Positions 32,702-43,454 of a stretch of 64,000 nt of DNA are shown one piece after another; position 1 is the first letter of the stretch; each line of letters opens with the position of its first letter. Both the position numbers and the translations under genes were made by a program. A model generated the notes under the pieces. The model worked only from the letters and a program-made list of their open reading frames with translations, was not told the DNA's origin and searched no databases. Origin of the DNA: Rosa chinensis (lineage: Eukaryota; Streptophyta; Magnoliopsida; Rosales; Rosaceae); contig NC_037090.1 in NCBI RefSeq assembly GCF_002994745.2, positions 34,681,501 through 34,745,500 of the forward strand. The letters run 5' to 3'.

Positions 32702-33639
32702 ATTTCAATCTCAATCCTTCTCTCCTCTAGCTCTGCCTGTGAAGATGTGTCAAATGTGCACGTATGCAGTAATTCTGCATAATATAACATATAAGATTGT
32801 TTCAGAGGGTGGTGCTAAATTCATCTAGCAACCTCGCAGGCAGTACTTTTAGCTGTGAACAAGATCAATTGAACACTTATAGCTATTATTTCCTTTTTGT
32901 AAGTTCACAATGTTGACATCTTACATTGTTCGATATATCATCAATGGAATGAAATTATCAGTTTCAAGTTTCAATTGCAATACATCGATGACTTCTACTA
33001 CCTAAAGGAAACTCGTATTCTTGCATTTCATATCTCTATTTTCCTCACTCCGCTCTCTTTTAAGTCATGAATGTTTGATTTCTCAGGTCGAAAGTCTATT
33101 GCATCTTTTTCAAACCCAAAGCATAGTGGAACTTACAGCCAAAATTTGAATGGTAATAGAATAAAGGTATACAAATTTCACGTTTTGCAGTGGTGGACAA
33201 GAAAATCAAATATGCAGTCACCAAAACCTCCATGGATCCTCGAATGGAGGAACATATTTTTCTGTGGGAGGGAGGTGTAATGAATATACAGTTTTTTGCA
33301 AGATAGGTCCCATCTGCATCACAAAAATATAAAAACTTCATCATTCATAATCTGTAGGCAAAGAAATATTATATATGTAACAGTAAATTCAACGGCTGCT
33401 TCATAAGTAAATTGGGCATTCCAGGTCTGTTAACATGTTTCCTCAAAAAATGCCGGAGTCATCAGGCTATAGTACAATAGTTATTAATATGCTGCAAACA
33501 GAAAGGCTAATGAAGGGCATAACAAGTGATGCCATACCACCTGTGCCTAACTTAAATAGATACCAGATGAGATATTGGTAAAGTAAGGTGAGCAAAGTAC
33601 TAACATAAACATTGCTAAAAACTTGAGTCCAATACAAAT
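32702..33639. other. Spacer between the two kinase halves
   Basis: Begins with what looks like the kinase 3' UTR (32702-32960). The remainder is AT-rich; a short frame at 33071-33280 has no recognised domain. No terminal repeats marking an insertion were found. Confidence 0.4.
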
Positions 33640-34450
33640 GTCTTTTTCCTAAAATACTTCAATTGGACATGGGTAATTTCATTGCCTCTGAAACGCATTA
33701 CCATGTAGAATATTATGAAAAGATCCATTAGATGCAAACTCGTAGGCAAGAACACGAGAATTCCCATCAAAACAGTAACCAAGCAGTTGAACAAAATTAT
33801 CATGTTTCAGCTATGATACCATAGAAACCTAAAGCAGGAATTCCTCAATTGACAATTGAATTTTAATTAACTCACATTGTAACAATAAGAATCAACGTAG
33901 ATGTACATCTACATACCTGTGCAAGATACCTCATCAGGTTGTTTGCTGGCATCTAGCTTCTTGATTGCTGTATGCTCCCTGCTTTTAAGTACCCCATAAT
34001 ATACTCTTCCATACGAACCTTCCCCAATCAAGGCATTTGTCCCAAAGTTATCTGTAATTTCCTTTAGCTCCTCTACTGGTATAAGCGGAACTTCAATAGG
34101 CTGGACCTTTACCGCTTGACCACCCTTGGGCGCATTACCGGAGGCATGATGACTTCCCTCATTTCTTGCGTCATGAAACCCAACTCAGTTTGAACTCCAA
34201 AACTTGAATTGACAAAACCAGTGACAAATATGCAAAAAACAAATGCAAGTCATATACCCAAAATATAAAAGAAGCATCAAAATATAGCCCGTTTGAACAT
34301 ACAGGCTAGATTCAACACAAGACCTAGACTATAGGATGGTGAGCATTACTTGCAGGATTTTTCATCATGTAAGCACCTCCATTGCCAGTTGCTTTATGCA
34401 TATCATCTTCATCACAATAGCTGAAGCAGCTCACTTCCCCTGCCATAAGA
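33640..34450 (-). pseudogene. PTI1-like kinase, N-terminal half (opposite strand)
   Basis: Minus-strand exons: 34445-34335 reads a Cys-containing N-terminus, SCFSYCDEDDMHKATGNGG, as in PTI1-4-type proteins; 34170-33918 reads [33 protein letters not shown] (glycine loop) and [12 protein letters not shown] (catalytic Lys); 33815-33640 reads [37 protein letters not shown]. It stops at ILHG, and the C-terminal half on the plus strand begins with AARG, about 25 residues later in the family. The halves therefore complement each other, as if one gene had been broken by an inversion. A GC-richer stretch at 34990-35230 is probably its 5' UTR or promoter. Confidence 0.8.
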
Positions 34451-35261
34451 TTGTCCATCAATCATCCAGTTTTCAGTTTTGGGTGAACAAGCAAGTATAC
34501 CAAACAAACAAACCAACACACGAATTTCCAAACAGCATCAATTCACAACTAAAGGAACACAACCAGACTAATTGAGCACTCCAGTCATTTTAATATAAGT
34601 CTAGATATTTATCCATCAATTATCTTAGATCAATTTTAACACTCAAAAACAGATTAAGCATGCAAATAAAAAAATAAAAAATAAAAAAATAAAGCTCCAC
34701 CTTTGGAGCATGTAAGTAATGGGCACACTAATGTTTGATGCCTAAAAGATCGAAAGAATCAAATTTTCTTGTTTCATAGTCCCACAAATCCAGTAACCGA
34801 GCTGTAAGCAACAACTAAGTGTCTGATTTTGTATAAAAAAGAGAGAGGAAAGATGCATGCATACGTTTGATTTTGATTGCTGCTCGGAGCAAAGCCACCA
34901 AATGATTCTAACTTAGCTCTCGAGCCCCTTATTTGTGTCTGAGAATCTAAATTCAGTTTTCAACAACGCACCATAAACAACCGATGATTCCCAACTGTGA
35001 TAGATTTGATCTACTCGGTTGGGAGATCGATCGACAGACTTCCACTTGAGATTAAATCCATCTCTAGGTTTAAGGTTTCAGATTCGAGCGGGCAATTTTG
35101 ATCTGCTCTCTTGGCGGATAAGATCGCTCGTGCTTGCCATGTGAAAAAATCAGTTTTACTGTTTTTTGGGTCAAGCGTTACACAAACGCCGCGTGAAACC
35201 CACGCACTGTTAATAGGCCAGTTGGACAACCACCCGGGGTGGAGAGCAGATGCTTATGCTC

Positions 35262-35319
35262 TCCTTAAAGTAATGCCAAAATAACAAAGTAATAAGCAGC
35301 AATCTCTATGTTTATTTTA
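35262..35319. other. Start of the second AAE segment (3' flank of AAE copy 2)
   Basis: CCTTAAAGTAATGCCAAAA and ACAAAGTAATAAGCAGCAA match 10933-10970 and 14004-14020 of copy 1, where the CACTA-like element splits them. The segment continues at about 40105 (TAATCATGACTTGATGATAAT) after the Helitron. Confidence 0.7.
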
Positions 35320-38300
35320 TCTCTACTACTATAAAGGGAGGCGCTAGATTTGGTGTCAAAGCTTCACCAAATTATTGAACTTCCTATAATGTCCATGATA
35401 ATCTTGATAGGTATAAAAACGGACTGATTTAAGAAAACATATAGAAGGGATAATGTGGTAAATTAACTAAAAAGGAAGTGAAAATATAGGATGTGTGTAC
35501 AACGAAGAGAACCGTTCGGCAAAAAAAGAAGAAAGAAAACTGCCCATGGCGCACGATCTCAAAGAGAAGCGAATTGTGTCAATATGGGACTGTGGGAGTG
35601 TAGATATGGCCTCACTGTTGTTCACCCAATCACCCGTATCTCAGTTTACAGTTAATACAAATGGAGAAACACGACCCAGAACAGAAGAAAATTAGCAAAA
35701 TTAAACCAAAGAGAGATATCAAAATCGGTACAGAGTTTAAAGATTTTACCTAACGGAGGAACCTGGCTAATTGCTATCTGGTAATTGTGTAGTATCTTTT
35801 TCCTTTGATTTGGGTTTCCTTGCTGATTGATTTTTGTTTTTGTTTCCTATGGTTTTCTTTCAACTTTCTCAAGTATGTTAAATATATGAGTAATTTCTGA
35901 ATAACGTGGAAGTTGGTGTCTTGCTATTATTGATTCCAGATTTCCAGGTATGTTTGGGTTTCCTTTTTTGTTTTTGTATTCAAGTAATCTTTTGGTAACC
36001 CATTTGAGTGGGAAGCAGGCTTCTATCTCTCTTGGCTTAGCACTGGAAGATTTGGAGTTGAGGGTATTCAGTTGCAAGAAGGTAAGCTTTTATTGATTTC
36101 ACATTTTGCTGTAAAAGGTAGTTTTTGTTCTTTCTGAATGATTTAATTTCATGTTGTTTACATAGTACACGAGCATCATTGTCCTCGCATCTTTGTTTTA
36201 ATTTCTTCCATTCTTCACAGACTACTCCATATTGTATTAGCTTTTCGTGGCTAGCTTAACTAAGCTAAGAATTGATTGGCCAGTGTATGGATAGTCTCTT
36301 GGGTTCTAACTTCTTAGCTGCTTCAATATTGAAATTTTGGTTTGCTTTGTTTTTGAACTTCATAGAACTTAGTTTTCTTCCTTTGTTTTTGTTGTTCAAA
36401 GTTTATTAACTGCTGGGGTTGAATATGGCTTATAGGCTTTGGGTTGAGATTTCAGTCTATTCCTCAGTTAAGATGTTCTTCATTAGCTTGCAGATTAATT
36501 ACTTGGATGTAGATTTTGTTTTATGAGGTGATACCACAAAAATATTAAGAATGGATGAAATTTCAACAAGTGTGTCAAGTTCTGCTGCATTTAGACTGCA
36601 AGGAAACCTCATTTGTGTTTAACATGTTTATCATATCTTCTTCCTTTGATATTCAATTAACTCCCTTGTCATTTGATTTGGACATTACTCTACCTATGGT
36701 TTTTTTTTCATACAAAACTAAATACATATGGTATTATTTTTTTCGTACGCTATTTGTTCTCTGAAAAACTTTTGAGGTTTGGTTTTCAAAAGATTTTAGA
36801 GTTTCCCACCTAATTGATTTTTTCCTGTGGTTTTCTTTAAATCTTGCAGGTATCTGAGTAATTATGGTTCCAGGTAACCCCTCTGTTCTTCTCGATTGAA
36901 CTAAATTTGGTTTCCCAAAGACCTGTGGTTTCTTTTTTTCAATTGGTCTTAATTCCTGAACAATTTGAACAAATCCTGACCCATCTTAGCTTAGTCTTTC
37001 CCTTCTTACGTCACTGTTTGGTTGAGCTTTTACATTATACTGTTTGGTTTAGTATGCAATTGATTTGCTGTGAATGGGAATGGGAGAAAATGATTTGGAT
37101 TAATTTCATGATTTTCATCGTCTGTATTTGCAGGGGTCCATTCACTTGCAATTGTCATGACTGAAACAGAAAAAGAAAGACTTGAGCAATACAAAGGTAA
37201 GGGCGTGTAAGGCATGCTTATGCAGATTGTAGATTAAAGTTTGAGTCCTGCAATCGAAAGTATAATGTTTTTTTTTTCTCAGGTCTTGAAGATTTGGAAT
37301 TTATATAAGGGCAAACCAGGTGAATGGACAATATATATCACTGCAAGAAAGAGATTGTTTAGTAATTGATTTGGATTTGCTTACTGAATGATTTTGATTC
37401 CACGTGTAGCTATGGATCCATTGCAATCACTATGCAGAAGGAAAAAACAAGGTTATCTGATGAATGTGTAAGTAATTGCTTAGTGTTGCTGATTTGAGTC
37501 TCCTTTTTTTTTTTTGCTTATTGAATTGTATTTTTAAGCTGTGGGAGGGGAGAAACATGAGTTCTCTTCATGTCCTTAATATTCAATATCCATTGTTCAC
37601 AATATCTGGGTTCGTTGTTCATGACAGTTTATGGGTTCGAGCATCAATGAAAATTCAATGTCCTTCGACGGAAAAAAAAAAAAAAAGAACCGAATTCGAA
37701 CGGTATATTCCTTTGCTTCCTCAAATTCTGCAAGTAGTAATTTGCCTTGGTTAGCACCTAATTTGGCTTAATTCTTTTGTTCTTTTGACTATTTAGTAAG
37801 TAATTCAGATATAAAGGTTTCGGCTCTTGGTTCTTGGTTTTCAAAGAGCTTTTGCTTATTACGATGCTACAGGGAAGGAACAAAGAATTTGAAAACCAAA
37901 AAAGAAAAAAAAGAAAAAAAGAAGAAGCATAAACTGATAAACTTGCTCCCTTCTTTTCATTTTGAGTCTGTTCTTTTATTTATCTTGGCTCAAATAGTTT
38001 TTTTTTCCCCTCTCAAACAGCAGTTAGTGTTTGATTCAGTTGAACAATCATTTTCAGATACTGTAGTGTCTTTTATGACAATCGTTGTCAGATGCCATAG
38101 TGTTTCAATTGGTGATTTCAGTTTTTCCTTCTCTCTTATTCTCAATAGCAGCTTCACAAATTTAGAGAAGATTGATAGTTTGGTCATAGTTTTTCCTTTT
38201 CCATATTCATGATCTATCTAGCTAAGAGGATTTGTCACAATCAAGTTCTCTAAGAAAAGCTTTAGATTCCTCTTTTCTTTTCTTTCTTTTTTTTGTATTT

Positions 38301-39159
38301 TTTGGGGACCATGGCATTACTGCAATGCTTAGGTTTTACTGCAGCTGCACAATGAATGTGGACGTTGTGCCACAAGTTTGGTTCTATTCTTTGAAGAACT
38401 ATTTCCTGTCACAAATTACATTATTTGTGTCGTATATAGTGTATATTTAGTTCAAATTGTCTTTTTGGAATTCTGTTAATAGATTTGTTAGCATACTACA
38501 TATTGTATTTGTCAAGATATGGTTTGGAACCATTTAATATCATATTTTTATGATCAACTCAAGGAGCCTTCTTGCTTTCTTCACATACCCATTCTTCACT
38601 TTCAAACACAGAAAAGATTGTTAGTGTGTTTTTTTTTACTCTTTAACACTCTTTGTTAGACTAACTGTTTCGTACATCCAGTACTTATTATAGACTACAA
38701 TACCATTTTCTTTTTTGGTGAAGGACAATGACACTCTTTAGACTAGCAAGAAACATGGGACAACTGCATTCTTTATGTCATCCTCAGTTGGTAATGTGTG
38801 CACAGTAATGGCAACGCTATTAAGCCTGGAATATTCCTTCCCAAGGGAAAAGGTTTCAAGCAGTTATTAGAGATGGGAACTAGAGAAAGCCTCGCCCCTC
38901 AACTTGCTACTGCCTAAACTGTTAAAGCAATGTAGTTAAATTTATAAGATATTTATGCTCTTTGTGGCAATCAATTGTATCTTTTTTATTTCGTTACTTA
39001 TGTACGTAAATGAAATATTTTCTCTCTTTTTGGTTACATAATACTTGATATGAATGCAAAGATTTGTGCAACTTATGTATTACCATTAACATACACAATA
39101 GGATAAGTTTTTTCAACTTACTATTAAAAAATTTGTCCTAATGACAAATTTGGAATAAA

Positions 39160-39318
39160 AAACGAAGGCCAGAGAGACGAATTTAACAAGTACAACTCAA
39201 AATCGGAAACAATAATACGCATGCTCAAGCGCAATCCTTCCACACGCGCATAAAAAACAAAGGCCAGAGACGAATTTAACAAGTACAACTCAAAATCGGA
39301 AACAATAATACGCACACT
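39160..39318. repeat. Direct repeat of about 85 bp in the Helitron
   Basis: GGCCAGAGA(GA)CGAATTTAACAAG...AATCGGAAACAATAATACGCA occurs twice, at about 39168 and 39263. The linker GCTCAAGCGCAATCCTTCCACACGCGCATAAA resembles the 3' terminus at 40070-40100 (GCGCAAGCGCGGCCCTTCCTACACGC), so an older Helitron end may be embedded here. Confidence 0.7.
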
Positions 39319-39321
39319 CAA

Positions 39322-39516
39322 GGACAGACAATGCCAAATGTTGGTATTTACCTTCCTGATCATGTGTTTAGTCATGGACAATTGTACGTGGCTTTATCAA
39401 GAGGAGTTTCAGAGGCTACCACCAATGTTTTGGTCAAAAAAGGCTCATTCAAGGGCGAGGAAGGGGTGTTCACAACAATTATTGTGAATAAAGAGATTTT
39501 GCTTCCTTCCAATTAA
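39322..39516 (+). pseudogene. PIF1-like helicase C-terminal fragment (Helitron RepHel)
   Basis: Reads GQTMPNVGIYLPDHVFSHGQLYVALSRG, then a diverged tail LVKKGSFKGEEGVF and a stop at 39514-39516. The VFSHGQLYVALSRG block is motif VI of the PIF1 superfamily 1B helicases carried at the C-terminus of Helitron RepHel proteins. All upstream helicase motifs and the HUH nuclease are missing, so it is a remnant. It lies about 560 bp before the 3' hairpin, on the same strand as the element, where the RepHel C-terminus is expected. Confidence 0.85.
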
Positions 39517-40073
39517 TGTGATCTTATAAGGTACCTATATAGGATGCTATTTTAATTTCTAAAGGTTACTTTATTGAGCTAATAATACTCCCTAATTAAT
39601 CCATCTATATATTTCAGGACACCATGGGTATGCTAATCTTATTTCAAACCAAGAGGTAGAGAACCAAAGATCGATGGATAAGCTATGCTGCAGCCAGTCT
39701 TCATGTTTGGGTGAAGATAGTATTGTCTACCTTAATTTTAATTTCATACTCATCACTATATGAATCAGTTTACTTAGTTTCTTTTATTGTACCAATATTA
39801 CATTTGTATTCTTAGTTCGTATGTAGGATTAACAGTGTTGTGTCTCTTCTTCCATGTTATATCTTCTAGAGAAGGTTAAGGTTTTTATATCCCCCCTCCC
39901 CAGCTAAGTGTACTATTTCTTTTCTTCATCAATAAAGTTTCCCCCGCACCGTCGAGGTTTCTCTAAATAAATTATTAAAACACAGCCTCAATATAATTAT
40001 CAAAACATTTGTAAATAAATAGCACCCTATTAATATTTAGATAAAATATTAATCATAAAACAAAATAAATGCA

Positions 40074-40085
40074 CGCGCAAGCGCG
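40074..40085 (+). repeat. Helitron 3'-terminal hairpin
   Basis: CGCGCAAGCGCG, a perfect 5-bp stem with AA loop, 11 bases before the likely end. It is the transposition termination signal of Helitrons. Confidence 0.65.
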
Positions 40086-40168
40086 GCCCTTCCTACACGC
40101 TTCGTAATCATGACTTGATGATAATGACTTGATGATAATCATGATCATGACTTGATGATAATCGTCTA

Positions 40169-41836
40169 TTACAACCGACTGGACCACGTCGTTGATGTAG
40201 ACCCAATATTTTTCGCAATCTCTCTCAGCATAAACTTCTGAATCTTCCCCGTCGACGTCTTCGGCAGCTCGTCCTTGAACACCACCGTCTTCGGCACCAT
40301 GAAATTCGGCAGCTTTCCTCTACAGAACTCTATTATCTCCTTCTCTGTCGGCCTCGGCCTGACGTCAGGTTTCAGGCTCACAAACGCGCACGGCGTCTCC
40401 CCCCAGAACTCGTCAGGCTTAGCCACCACGGCCGCCTCGTTCACCGCGGCATTGGTGTAGAGAACCGACTCGACCTCCACGCTGCTTAAGTTCTCTCCCC
40501 CGCTTATGATCACGTCCTTGGAGCGATCCTTTATCTCCAGATACCCGTCCGGGTGCATAACCCCGACGTCGCCGGTGTAAAACCACCCGTTCTGTTTCAG
40601 GGTTTCGCTCGTCGTTTCCGGGTCTTTGAGGTAACCCAACATGACGCACCCGCCTCGCATGACTATTTCTCCAACATCCGACCCGTTTCGTTTCACGCTC
40701 ATACCCGAATCCGGATCCACCACATCCGCGTCCGTCATTCCAACCGTCCTCACTCCTTGCCTCGCCTTCAATCTCGCCTTCTCCGTCACCGGAAACTTAT
40801 TCCACTCCGGCTTCCAGGCACACGACACCACCACCCCGGCAGTTTCAGTCAACCCGTACCCGTGACTCACAACAAACCCGAGCGACTCGGCCCGGAGCAG
40901 CACGCTCGAAGGAGGCGGAGCTCCGCCGGTTAAGATACAGACCGGGTACGGAAGCGGGTCGGTTCTCGGGTGGTTGACCAGCATGTTGAGAACGACAGGC
41001 GCGGCGCACATGTGAGTCACTCTGTGTTTCTGGATCAGATCGTAGATTATAGGACCGTCGAACTTGCGAAGGCAGATGTTGGTCCCCCCCACGGCGGCCA
41101 TGACCCACGGGAAGCACCACCCATTTGCATGGAACATCGGTAGGGTCCAAAGGTACACACAATTTTTAGGAACCGACCAGTCGATGATTGAAACGAGACT
41201 CACGTTGAAGAGAGCTCTGTGGCAGTGGACCGCACCTTTCGGAGCTGACGTCGTCCCTGAAGTGTAGTTCAGCACCATTGGGTCCCACTCGCTCGCCGGC
41301 CGGACCCAAACGAACCCGGGATCGCCTTTGGCCACCATGTAGTCGTACGTGTCCGCTATGAAGTCAACGGTACTGGAGGTTGAGGAGGGTTGATGATGAT
41401 CGTTGATGAGGACGAGAGGTGGGGTGGGGATGTGAGAGGGGAACAAGGAGAGGGCTTGGAGGACGAGGTTGAGGGAGAGGAAGTCGACGAAGACGAGCTT
41501 GGATTCGCTGTGTTGGAGGAGCACGGAGACGGTGTGGGCGTCGAGGCGGGTGTTGATGTTGTTGAGGACTGCTCCCGACATGGGGACAGCGAAGTGGAGT
41601 TCGTACATGGCGGGAGTGTTGGGGGACACCACGGAGACGACCTGGGATTTCTTGACGAGGGTGGAGATGGAGGAAGCCAGCTGGAGACATCGACGGTGGG
41701 TTTGGGACCAGGTGTAGGTGGTGGTGGAGTTGTAGATGATGGAGGGGCAGTCGCCGTAGACGATCGCTGCTCGGTCTAAGAAGTCCAGGGGAGTTTGAGG
41801 GCAGAGGTTTGCAGAACTAGGTTTCAGCTGGTCCAT
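40169..41836 (-). CDS. Peroxisomal acyl-activating enzyme (AMP-forming acyl-CoA synthetase), copy 2
   Basis: A second intact 555-codon intronless frame, about 97.5% identical in protein to copy 1, with all adenylation motifs (YTSGTTSAPKG 191-201; YGLTET 327-332; DRSKDVIISGGENLSS 437-452; catalytic Lys531) and the peroxisomal C-terminus SRL. Some 15 residues differ from copy 1, among them C119F, K145N, S159F, N166Y, A246V, N260D, N297Y, A304G, L312V, V370A, A490P, S535F and R551W (copy 1 to copy 2). At 260 and 304 copy 2 has the residues usual in the family (KFD, TGGAPP), so copy 1 is the derived one there. The 3' flank is cut by the Helitron about 70 bp away; the 5' flank is continuous to 42545. 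Substrate unknown. Confidence 0.93.
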   Translation of the reverse strand: MDQLKPSSANLCPQTPLDFLDRAAIVYGDCPSIIYNSTTTYTWSQTHRRCLQLASSISTLVKKSQVVSVVSPNTPAMYELHFAVPMSGAVLNNINTRLDAHTVSVLLQHSESKLVFVDFLSLNLVLQALSLFPSHIPTPPLVLINDHHQPSSTSSTVDFIADTYDYMVAKGDPGFVWVRPASEWDPMVLNYTSGTTSAPKGAVHCHRALFNVSLVSIIDWSVPKNCVYLWTLPMFHANGWCFPWVMAAVGGTNICLRKFDGPIIYDLIQKHRVTHMCAAPVVLNMLVNHPRTDPLPYPVCILTGGAPPPSSVLLRAESLGFVVSHGYGLTETAGVVVSCAWKPEWNKFPVTEKARLKARQGVRTVGMTDADVVDPDSGMSVKRNGSDVGEIVMRGGCVMLGYLKDPETTSETLKQNGWFYTGDVGVMHPDGYLEIKDRSKDVIISGGENLSSVEVESVLYTNAAVNEAAVVAKPDEFWGETPCAFVSLKPDVRPRPTEKEIIEFCRGKLPNFMVPKTVVFKDELPKTSTGKIQKFMLREIAKNIGSTSTTWSSRL

Positions 41837-41910
41837 AGTTGAAAGAAGTAGGTAGAAGATAAGATGTGAATGGCCAGGTTGGAGTGGAGTGGAGAACGAC
41901 GCAGAGGTTA

Positions 41911-41917
41911 TTATATA
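41911..41917 (-). promoter_or_regulatory. TATA box of AAE copy 2
   Basis: TATATAA on the minus strand, 81 bp upstream of the ATG, same position as in copy 1. Sequence between TATA and ATG is nearly identical in the two copies. Confidence 0.6.
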
Positions 41918-42545
41918 ACTATAGACTTCAATAATAATGCAGAGCTTATATAAATATAGACTTCAATAATAATTGGGTAAAAGTAGTGGACACTCTAGCT
42001 AGACTCCTATGGCATGGTCACCACATTTTCATTGTTTATAGTGCAGTCCTTAATTAATTAACACACAATTAGCTGAAACCCACCGTTAAGTAAGGAATTG
42101 ACAACGTATACAAGTACATGCTAGAAGCATATAAAAGTTCTTACAAATCTGGTTTTTTTTTATTGTTTTTATGACATTACAAATCTGGTAGTTTTGGCTT
42201 CAACCAATAGAAGTTAGGAAGTCGTTGCTCAGATTTGGCAACAAAAGAAAAGACAAAACGAAGAAACTCATTTTAAAAGAATAACAACTTGACAATGAAT
42301 ATAAATCAATCACATTATGCCATACTGATCGAGAACTAAAGCATAGAACTGTAAGCAACATGGAAATGCAAACGTTCAAATTGCTCAGGAGTGTCAACAT
42401 TCACTAAACCAATTAGAAGATCGAATATGGCCACGTTGAAAAGATAGCTGAGTAGAGGGACCTTGTGCTTTTAACCTGGGGGACATCGTGCATGGACACA
42501 CAAGGGGATACAGTGACGTTTCTCTAGTGTGGGATGGATCGATCA
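41918..42545. other. Upstream flank of AAE copy 2
   Basis: Aligned with 15815-15845 and 17366-18030 of copy 1; it lacks the 1.5-kb insertion carrying the chitinase fragment and ends at the TTTATATAA site. No coding sequence. Confidence 0.7.
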
Positions 42546-43230
42546 TTTATATAAGAGATTTTATCACAAATAGTGTATGAAGTATGGATGATTCTACACT
42601 TTAGTGTATGAACTTTGAAAACTATCAGAATTGTGTATGAACTTTGCATTCTAGTATCATTTTGGTATATGAGACTAACACAGTTAATTTTGACCATTAA
42701 GTTATACTATTTGACTACCGTTGGAAATTTGCAATAATTCTATTATACCAAGCAGATAAACAAAACTCTTCTCTCCTAAGGACTAGCCTTCAACATGCCA
42801 CAATTCACCTAACGACCTCTTGTCTAAGCGGTTACTAACAAGGTAGAATCACTGCTGCTTTAGTGAAGAAAAATTCTGGTAAATGCAAGATATGTTTAAA
42901 ACTAATTGCAGTCTTTCAAACAAATAAATAAAGATAAACAAAATTTTAATAGAACATAAATTTTTGTGACAATATACTGGGCACACACTCCAGAATTTAT
43001 TTATTAAACATACATACAAACTGATAAACCCAGAGCCTCACTCTTGGGTAAAAAGCAAAACGCTGTTTAGCTATTCATGACTGTAAAGACTTACTTGGAA
43101 AAAGAGTATACTCCACACTCGGAGCTTTTTAGGAAGAACACCTTGCTATAGCTACAACTCTGGCTTTCTTACTCTTTGAGAGAATATGATTCTTCTCAAT
43201 TTTCCTCCTCCCATACAAACTGACTCTAAA

Positions 43231-43245
43231 GCTCCTTTTATAGGG
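43231..43245 (-). promoter_or_regulatory. Likely pregenomic promoter of pararetrovirus A
   Basis: CCCTATAAAAGGAGC on the minus strand, about 210 bp after the last viral frame, matches the position and TATA form of caulimovirid pregenomic promoters. The stretch to about 42770 would be the leader; AATAAATAAA at 42996-43005 (minus) could be the polyadenylation signal. Confidence 0.5.
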
Positions 43246-43454
43246 AGCGGAACTCAACCTAGAATTCAAAATATTAAAATGTACAGGACAACTCTATTAT
43301 TGTCTGCTTTCATAAGTGCTCCTGATAATGGAGGTCGGTTGGTGAAAAGCAGATTCCTTCAAATGAAATGTTTTTCACCTTATTCTTTTCTGAAAAGCAA
43401 AAGCATTTTTAGGAAAAGCCAAAGTTGCTTTCGGTGCTTTTTACACCTGTTGCT

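Larger units (their letters stand above)
35320..40096 (+). mobile_element. Helitron, about 4.8 kb, non-autonomous
   Basis: The 5' end TCTCTACTACTATAAAGG is a classic plant Helitron start, preceded by A. Near the 3' end a GC hairpin CGCGCAAGCGCG (40074-40085) is followed by GCCCTTCCTAC, close to the usual hairpin plus ten bases plus CTRR. AAE copy 1 shows the empty site (14027-14050: TTTATTTTATTTATCATAATCATGAC); a few bases at the right junction differ. Inside are a C-terminal piece of a PIF1-type helicase (39322-39516) and exon-like stretches with splice-like borders (about 36000-36085, 37133-37197, 37410-37470), possibly captured genes but not identified. Intact Rep/helicase is absent. Confidence 0.75.

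Noticed and set aside
36555..38450. Open frames of 60-107 codons inside the Helitron
   Set aside because: They are T-rich frames (Phe/Leu/Ile) crossing what look like introns; no recognisable domain or conserved start.
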